In this document: positions 57,060-64,000 of the stretch, piece after piece
Numbering within the stretch: position 1 is the first letter of the stretch
Layout of the letters: every line of letters begins with the position of its first letter
Source: Polytrichum commune
Lineage: Eukaryota; Streptophyta; Polytrichopsida; Polytrichales; Polytrichaceae
Reading direction: 5' to 3'
DNA length: 64,000 bases
NCBI GenBank assembly: GCA_950295325.1
Contig: OX485803.1
Span: 59,657,554 to 59,721,553, forward strand
Translations under genes and position numbers: made by a program
The notes under the pieces: generated by a model
What the model was told of the DNA's origin: nothing
What the model saw: only the letters and a program-made list of their open reading frames with translations
Databases searched by the model: none

Positions 57060-58770
57060 GGTCACCATAGTAGGCATATATCAATACACATGCAGAAAGC
57101 GATCCTCATCCATACCTATTATTTAATGTCCAAATTAAAGGACACCTATTGGCATGAGCCCAAACCTCCAATCTATTGTGTGGTAAACATGTCTTTAAGG
57201 CATTCCAAGTGGCCCACTTCTCCTAGGATAATAAACACAATATAAGTATGAGATGATTAAGTGAATCCAAATTGAGGCTGTGGCTATTTCCCACATAATA
57301 TTTGGAGCTCATGTGAACATTGTATTCATTACCAAAGTGACAAATCTCTTTCTTCTCAAAAACTCAGATAGGTCCCCCCCTCTCCCCCTCAATTACTTTA
57401 ACTATTGAAGCTAAATAGTGCACAATTTTGAGCACGTAGTCCAATCTTTTAAACCCTTAAATGTTCAAGCTTTTACATTTCATTTTCGGACATTTTCAGC
57501 ACCAATGTTGAAAATTTATGTTATGTAGAAAAATAGGTTTATTTTTTATTTTTTATTTATAAATCCAACCAAATAAATGTTAACTAGGCTACCATATATT
57601 CTTGATGTGAAAATTTGAGGCCAATCGGACCACATGTTATAGGTCAGCTAGACATATGACATGGCCTTCATCTGGGGGGTAGAGAGAACTCCATAATTTT
57701 TCATTTCATGATCATTTCGGTCATGCCACAAATTTTTGATAGTTGGTAACTTTGCCATAATGGATGCCAAATGAGCTTCTCCAAACAATTTAGGGGTTCT
57801 TTTTTTTTGCAAATTTAGATGAAATCCGTCACCCTCAAAGTTGGAGGGTCACATGAGGCCATTTTGGGAGATTTCCCCTTTTTCATGGAGCAAGCAACAT
57901 GTGCACTAATTTTTTCCAAGTCCATATGGTCAAGTTGTGCACAACCGTCACCTTGTCCTAAGGGAAAAATCCCACCCAAATTGGGCATCATATGTTGAAA
58001 GATATTGGCTCCTCATAGGACCACCTCCCAAAACACATAATTTCACATAAGGAGGCCCCACCATATATTATCCATGAATCACAAATGTACTCATTAAACA
58101 TGGGAAATAAAAATGGCACATATCATAGAATTTTGGCACAAATAGGATTAGAAAGCCCCACCACATGTATCACAAAAATGAAGAGGAATTTCCAAGGACA
58201 CTAGCTTAGGTGGGAATGGCAACACATATGGCAAGCTCTCATGTCCCACATAGTGCCGGCTATTCTTATGGCCTTGGGCCAACAACTACAGCAATTTTCA
58301 TCACTCGTTATACTTCATCCATGGTCACTTAGTGGGACTGGATCATTCCCTTGTATAGTTAGAGGTGTGCATTGGCAGTGAGGTGGCTAGGACTTCATAA
58401 TATAAGTGGAATATCTCTCACCTCAAAGACGATTTTACGCAATAACTTAAAATGAGATGGGCTTAGTCTGCTCGAGGAAACATCTTTTGTTTTCAAACTT
58501 AGACACATATCTAGAATTTATAGACAATTTAGTAAGAAAATACTAGAGAGTTTAGGAAAGATGAATTGGACACTAGGGCTAACCTAGAGGTGGCTATGAC
58601 CACTTTGCATGATGATGCCTACAATGTTGAGAAGCAAGGTGAAGTCACTAGGCTCCATAAGACTCTAAAAACACGATATTTTGAGAGAGTGGGATCCTCT
58701 CAAAATAATATTGGCCATTTGGACACCTAAAAATCATGTTAGGTTGATAAATACTAGATTATACTTCAGA
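57060..58770. other. Intergenic DNA with one R2-like copy
   Basis: R2 sequence at about 57,290-57,445 (AAAGTGACAAATCTCTTTC, GATAGGTCCCC, CTTTAACTATTGAA, TTTTGAGCACGTAGTCCAAT). No gene is seen in the remainder. Confidence 0.45.
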
Positions 58771-58773
58771 CGT

Positions 58774-59808
58774 GTAGTTTCCATTAAAATGAGAGTATGT
58801 TAAGCTGGGAAATCGACTCATTTAGGTTGAGTCGACCTAAATGAGGACAATTATGTTAGTCAATTTAGGTTGAGTGGACCTAAATGAGGACATTATGTTG
58901 TCAATTTAGGTTGAGTCGACCTAAATGAGGACAATTATGTTAGTCAATTTAGGTTGAGTCGACCTAAATGAGGACAATATGTTAGTCAATTTAGGTTGAG
59001 TCGACCTAAATGAGGATAATATTTTGTCAATTTAGGTTGAGTCGACCTAAATGAGGACATTATGTTGTCAATTTAGGTTGAGTCGACCTAAATGAGGACA
59101 ATTATGTTAGTCAATTTAGGTTGAGTCGACCTAAATGAGGACAATATGTTAGTCAATTTAGGTTGAGTCGACCTAAATGAGGACAATATTTTGTCAATTT
59201 AGGTTGAGTCGACCTAAATGAGGACAATTATGTTAGTCAATTTAGGTTGAGTTGACCTAAATGAGGACATTATGTTGTCAATTTAGGTTGAGTTGACCTA
59301 AATGAGGACAATTATGTTGTCAATTTAGGTTGAGTCGACCTAAATGAGGACAATTATGTTAGTCAATTTAGGTTGAGTTGACCTAAATGAGGACATTATG
59401 TTGTCAATTTAGGTTGAGTTGACCTAAATGAGGACATTATGTTGTCAATTTAGGTTGAGTCGACCTAAATGAGGACAATTATGTTAGTCAATTTAGGTTG
59501 AGTCGACCTAAATGAGGACATTATGTTGTCAATTTAGGTTGAGTCAACCTAAATGAGGACAATATTTTGTCAATTTAGGTTGAGTCGACCTAAATGAGGA
59601 CATTATGTTGTCAATTTAGGTTGAGTCGACCTAAATGAGGACAATTATGTTAGTCAATTTAGGTTGAGTCGACCTAAATGAGGACAATATGTTAGTCAAT
59701 TTAGGTTGAGTCGACCTAAATGAGGACAATATTTTGTCAATTTAAGTTGAGTCGACCTAAATGAGTCGATTTCCCAGCTTAACATACTCCCATTTTAATG
59801 GAAACTAC
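58774..59808. mobile_element. 1,035-bp element: 54-bp inverted ends enclosing about 23 short palindromic repeats
   Basis: Left 58,774-58,827 starts GTAGTTTCCATTAAAATGAG and contains GTTAAGCTGGGAAATCGACTC. Right 59,755-59,808 is its inverse with one mismatch in 54. Between them about 23 units of about 41 bp run head to tail. Each is TCAATTTAGGTTGAGTCGAC then CTAAATGAGGACA, with one of four linkers (ATTATGTTAG, TTATGTTG, ATATGTTAG, ATATTTTG). Each unit is a small palindrome: ATTTAGGT and ACCTAAAT flank TGAGTCG. The innermost bases of the ends (CATTTAGGT) are the same as the unit arm, so the array grew from the end itself. No ORF, no clear target duplication. Confidence 0.9.
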
Positions 59809-61560
59809 GGCGGAATTTACGGCGGAAAATCAAATGTTATTTTTTTACTTATACTTATATTGTCACAACCTAGAAGGCTAGGGCATATAAAAGGCCAGAC
59901 AAAAGAAGGAGAGAAGAGGTTGGGATAGCCCATAAGTGAAAGCCATATATTTTGAAAGCAAAACTTTAAGAATTGACAGATGCCTTTGTAAAAGTGAGAG
60001 ATTCGAGAGTAAATTGAATAACTCCAGGGTGAATGTACTGGAGAACCTCTCATTGGATAATATGTGTGTTTATCTGTGTGTGATTGAAATTCTAAATCAA
60101 TATTAATCAGAGTGATAATCTATGTGATTGCAGTTGAAGCAAAGTTTGGATTTTCCAAGTCTATAGTCTCTGGATTGTTAGTTAATGGTATGATTGATTA
60201 TTATAAAATGCAAAGCTCATGTAAGTCTCAGTTCTAAGAGAAGTGTTATGGATGTTGTCAAGTGAGATAAGTAATTTCTGTGGGTGTAATTGAGGATCAG
60301 TGTATGACTCAACAATGTATTTGGGAAATAACCTATTCTGGAATGAATTGGTGTTTATAAGTTTGATTGGAGCACTAATTGCAAGAAGATGATTTCCTCT
60401 GAGAGGAGAGAAGGAGATATTCTCTCGTTAGGAGTCTGCTCGAACTGTAGAATTGGAGATTATTGTCATAATCAATGCCAGGGATTCGCAAGTCTATGGT
60501 CTAATGAAACTAGGATTCCTCAACAGATATCGGATTTTATGTAAACATAATGAGAGGAGAATCACCAGGTGAGAGTGGGCAATTCCATGACCTTGTGAAC
60601 CTTATGATTGATTTATAGGTATAACTACTTTTATCATGAGTCAATTGGTTCTAAGAGAGAACAAAGAATCATAAGGATAATTGAGGGTATTTGCAGAGGA
60701 TTACCAATTGTTTACCCTTGCCATAAAAATTATTTTGAGAGCGAATATAGTGAAATGTCATTAATCACATAAGTGGAATGCCTTGACCATAGGCTTTGTA
60801 TGTTAATTCATTCCCTTGGGAATTGAGGAGTCCATAGTCTTGACCTTAAAAGAATACTTGTTGTCTATTATTTTAACCTTTGGCAGGAAGAGACACCGTG
60901 GCAATACGAAGACCAGTGGCACTGAAGGGGTGAATGCTGATCCACAGTGGTAACTCATGATGTCTTGGTGAGTATTCTAAAACGTATAGTCTTACAATGA
61001 AATCAATCTGTAAAGGAAGACCGTACAAACCTTTCAAGTTACATTAAAAAAGGAATTAATCAACGAGAGACTATTGTCTACGCCAAAGGGCATGTGGCTT
61101 TGCTAATGAGACTGAAATGGATTACTTGTGCAAGACTATTGTCTATGGCTGCGCCTATGCTTGTGCACCGCACTTGGTCCAAATTAAAATGAACTCAGTG
61201 CCAGACGATTGCCTGGGATCCTAGAGTGAGGTGAGAGACTGTCACCATTGCATGTACTGATTTGGAGAGTTTTCCCAGTTTTATTCTTTCTTATTAAGCT
61301 AATTGCTAATCCTAATCTGAATAGGAGTAAATTAAACACGTATTTTCCTTAATGAACTTTATTTGTGACACCTAGACGATACAAAAGTTACCTTTTAAGT
61401 CTTCCTTGATTGTTTCCCTGGGTTTTGTTTTTAGTCAAAAACTACACTACAACTCTACAACTTTCCAGTGGTTTTCATTTCATTCTTGGATTAATAGTTT
61501 GCTTTATGTACTCTCAATTCACTGGAAAACTCTCATTTTAATGAATATTGTGTTTAAAGG
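59809..61560. other. Unidentified intergenic DNA
   Basis: No gene is recognised. Between 61,070 and 61,220 three loosely similar phrases occur (GAGACTATTGTCTACGCC, CAAGACTATTGTCTATGG, CCAGACGATTGCCTGGGATCC), possibly a decayed element. Confidence 0.3.
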
Positions 61561-61574
61561 AAATTGAAAGGAAA

Positions 61575-62560
61575 AGGCTAGAGGGACAATTGTGAGATCT
61601 AGGGTCACATGGAAGCAAGTAGGAAATAAATGGTTGGTTGAGTTTTTTAAGTCACTTAGACAAAATAACTCCATGTCTGTTATCTTGGAACTTATAAATG
61701 ACCATGGTAGGGTTTTTACTAAGAGAGAGGACTTCGACAGAATATGCCACGATCTTCAACTAAAACTCTACAACCACCGAGACATTTCGGTGGAAGCATT
61801 AAGGGAGTTCTATGAGGGTTTCTTATCACATTTACTGAGGCTATGAATACCTCACTTACCTCGGAAATCACTTAGAGAGGATTAGGGAGTGCAATTATAT
61901 CTATGGCAAAAGAAAAAAACGCCAGGGCACGATGGAATTCCAGTAGAGTTTTTCTAAGAACTATGGCTTGCATTAGGCTACGATTTTCACCGCATGGTCA
62001 TTAAAGGCATTGAAGAAGTGATATTTCATAAAGGCGTAACAAAGAAACTCATTAGTCTTATTCCTAAGGAAAACGACCTTAAGAATCTTAACTACTTGCA
62101 ACCAATCATCCTCTTCACAATGATCTATAAAACCTTCGCCAAGACTCTTCAGTTAAGGCTGCAAATGATGTTGAATGATGTGATTAGCTTAGAGCAAACG
62201 GTCTTCCTCCCATTAAGGTTCATTTTGGATAACATTGTGTTAACACCAGAGACGCTTCACTGGGCTAAATTGTCTAGATATTCTTTGTCTATCTTCAATT
62301 AGATTTTTCAAAAGCCTATGACAAAACTCATGGCGGTTCCTCTTCCTCAACATGTAAATAATGGGTAATAGCAATCAATTTATTAAGTGGGTCAAACTAC
62401 TCATTAACGACCTCTACAGCGGTCAACCTAAATGGTAGTCTAGGGGAGTATTTCAAAATTGAGAGAGGGTCCGGTACCACACCTTTCTTTCATGGGATGA
62501 GGCTCAAAATTCAATTCAAATTCACCACGGCAGAGAATGAAGATTGGATCATGCTCATGT
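61575..62560 (+). pseudogene. L1-like LINE reverse-transcriptase relic
   Basis: + strand frames in order: GNKWLVEFFKSLRQNNSMSV, ILELINDHGRVFTKREDF, AKEKNARARWNS-like GHDGIPVEFF, HKGVTKKLISLIPKENDLKN, TMIYKTFAKTLQLRLQMML, ISLEQTVFLPLRFILDNIVL, ETLHWAKL, and LDFSKAYD after a shift. These are the linker and fingers/palm motifs of plant L1-clade reverse transcriptases, up to the first catalytic Asp region (DFSKAYD). The YADD motif, endonuclease and tail were not found. Several frameshifts and stops are present. Confidence 0.8.
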
Positions 62561-63340
62561 CCAAGATTATAAACAAATGGAGGTGCCTATTGGAAGAAGA
62601 CCCGAAGGCCATTCATCCGGGGCAATGGGTGGGTTAATACTATGATAGTGCGAACAACTGGCCTTTCATTTTACAATGTGTAGAGGACTTTATCCCCTTT
62701 GGAATACAACAATACCACCTATCCTTGCCTCTTACAATTTAGTGTTTTACGGTTGGTACCCACTCAAGATGCCTTAGTGAGTGGTGACACCCCACCATAG
62801 ATTTCACCGGGTTTTTTCACCATGTGAAAATCATGTATACCACTTGGGAATTTAATAATAAGTGTTGAAGGAGGAGCATAATGTTGCTCGTAGTCATACA
62901 AATGTAATAATAGAAGTAATAAGTTTGTAATAAGCCTACAAGGCTGGTCCGTAGTCAGAGAAAAATTATCCCGTATTATTTGTAGCAACCAAGGTGACCA
63001 TGAGCAGTAAATGGCAAGGCAAGGGGTGGAGGAAACCATCTCACTCCAAGCATTGTTCATATGCCTTTGTATATGTGTAACTTGCTTGTGCAATCTCATC
63101 TCTAGTCCTATTGAGTTCCAATGGAATATGGGCCCACTCTGCAAGTGAAGTGCTTAGAGATTTGATTGCTTTGAGGTTGTGAAGTGGATCTTGAGGAATT
63201 GGCATTTTGGAACATTGGAGGTGTGCAAGGGCGCATTCGATTGTTGTAAGTGTCTCTTTGTGTTTTGCTTTTGCTTGAATGTTTGTTTGATGCAAAGAGT
63301 GTTGACTTGTGAGCCTTGAGGGTTGAGAGGCTTGATTGAG
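62561..63340. other. Flank of the L1 relic; short minus frames without domains
   Basis: Minus frames at 63,295-63,041 and 63,144-62,764 overlap and have mixed, possibly coding-like composition, but no family is recognised. Nothing else is seen. Confidence 0.25.
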
Positions 63341-63359
63341 AGATTTAGACTTTGGAAAG

Positions 63360-64000
63360 TTTTGACTTGAGTGTTATAAGTGTGGAGAAGCTTGGTTGAG
63401 AGGTTTGGAGGTGTTTAGATTACCAAAGGATATGACTTGAATGGTTTGAGTGTGGAGAAGTTTATTTGAGAGGTTTGGAGGTGTTTAGACCTCCAAAGGA
63501 TATGACTTGAATGGTTTGAGTGTGGAGAAGTTGATTTGAGAGGTTTGGAGGTGTAGTGACTTCCAAATAATATGACTTGAGTGGTTTGAGTATGGAGAAA
63601 TTGATTTGAGAAGTTTGGAGGTGTTTAGATTTTGAACGGATCTCACTTGAGTGGTTTGAATGTGGAAAAAACTTATTTGCAAGGTTTGGAGTTATTTAGA
63701 ATTCTAAAGTATCGAAGTTGATTATTTTGAGTGTGAAGAAGATAATTTGCAAGATTTGGAGTTGTTTAGACTTCCAAAATATCAAAGTTGATTTTTTTGA
63801 GTATGAAGAAGCTTATTTGCAAGGTTCGGAGTTGTTTAGAGTTCAAAAGATCTAACTTGAGTTTTTTGAGAATTTAAGGGTCTACTTGAGAAATTTGGAG
63901 GTGATTAGACTTCAAAAACATCCGAGTTGAGCATTTTGAGTGTTTGAAGGCATACTTGAGAATTTTGGATGTGTTTGTAGTTCAAAAACATTTGCCTATA
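63360..64000. repeat. Tandem satellite of about 67-70-bp units running off the window end
   Basis: About nine to ten units: GACTTGAATGGTTTGAGTG, TGGAGAAGTTGATTTGAGAG, GTTTGGAGGTGTTTAGACTT, CCAAAGGATAT. The left units are well conserved (starts near 63,364, 63,431, 63,501, 63,570); the right ones diverge. Lengths vary and no frame is kept throughout, so it is read as non-coding. Confidence 0.85.

Noticed and set aside
58815-59770. CRISPR-like look (short repeats separated by linkers)
   Set aside because: The linkers are only about 10 bases and come in four recurring types, there are no unique spacers, and the setting is a plant chromosome between transposon ends.
63485-63682. Minus frame with 23-residue repeats
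   Set aside because: It arises from the 67-70-bp satellite; the frame is not kept because unit lengths vary.

Overview
The window is nuclear DNA of a land plant. Several of its genes belong to plant families: a P-class PPR protein, an AtZIP2/ZIP11-type metal transporter, a GT47 exostosin-like glycosyltransferase and an EUL lectin. Other plant signs are GT-AG introns with T-rich acceptors, telobox-like promoter sequence, a plant-type tRNA-Trp(CCA), and low gene density in A+T-rich, repeat-rich DNA. The transposon load, including a Tc1-type DD34E relic and an A+C-rich RNase H LINE, would fit a non-flowering plant such as a fern, lycophyte, bryophyte or gymnosperm. The sequence alone does not fix the species.

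Genes, left to right. (1) 837-1417 (+): the last two coding exons of MAGO NASHI, an exon-junction-complex core subunit. (2) 5217-7682 (+): a complete 3-exon P-class PPR gene, 643 aa, probably mitochondrial. (3) 8849-8920 and 9037-9108 (+): two tandem tRNA-Trp genes. (4) 13012-13422 (+): the terminal exon of an unidentified protein, preceded by a decaying tandem array of its own 3' splice site. (5) 24490-29482 (+): a complete 7-exon GT47 gene, 511 aa. (6) 30609-34800 (-): a complete 4-exon ZIP transporter, 355 aa. (7) about 42681-45229 (-): an EULS3-type lectin gene, about 348 aa, with tandemly duplicated segments at both ends. I assembled the exons of genes 2, 5, 6 and 7 by hand. Phases match at every junction, but no transcript data were available.

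Repeats fill most of the rest. They include: a LINE family with RNase H and a Cys/His tail, coding strand nearly all A+C (16.5-19.2 kb +, 55.6-57.0 kb -, 3' scraps at 3.65 and 25.7 kb); an L1-like RT relic (61.6-62.6 kb); a Tigger/pogo relic (47.1-47.9 kb); a Tc1 DD34E relic (49.06-49.97 kb); an inverted-repeat family with CTACACTA ends (2.9, 14.7, 40.5 and 55.0 kb); about ten copies of a roughly 450-bp dispersed family in both orientations; several near-perfect 140-155-bp foldbacks; and a 1,035-bp element (58,774-59,808) with 54-bp inverted ends enclosing about 23 short palindromic repeats.

The genes show no functional clustering; they are ordinary single genes set in repeats. One theme recurs: local tandem duplication that includes an intron/exon boundary. 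It is seen at the unknown gene (11.8-13.0 kb), the GT47 gene (intron 3), and at two places in the lectin gene. In the lectin gene it has made an in-frame 12-codon potential cassette exon.
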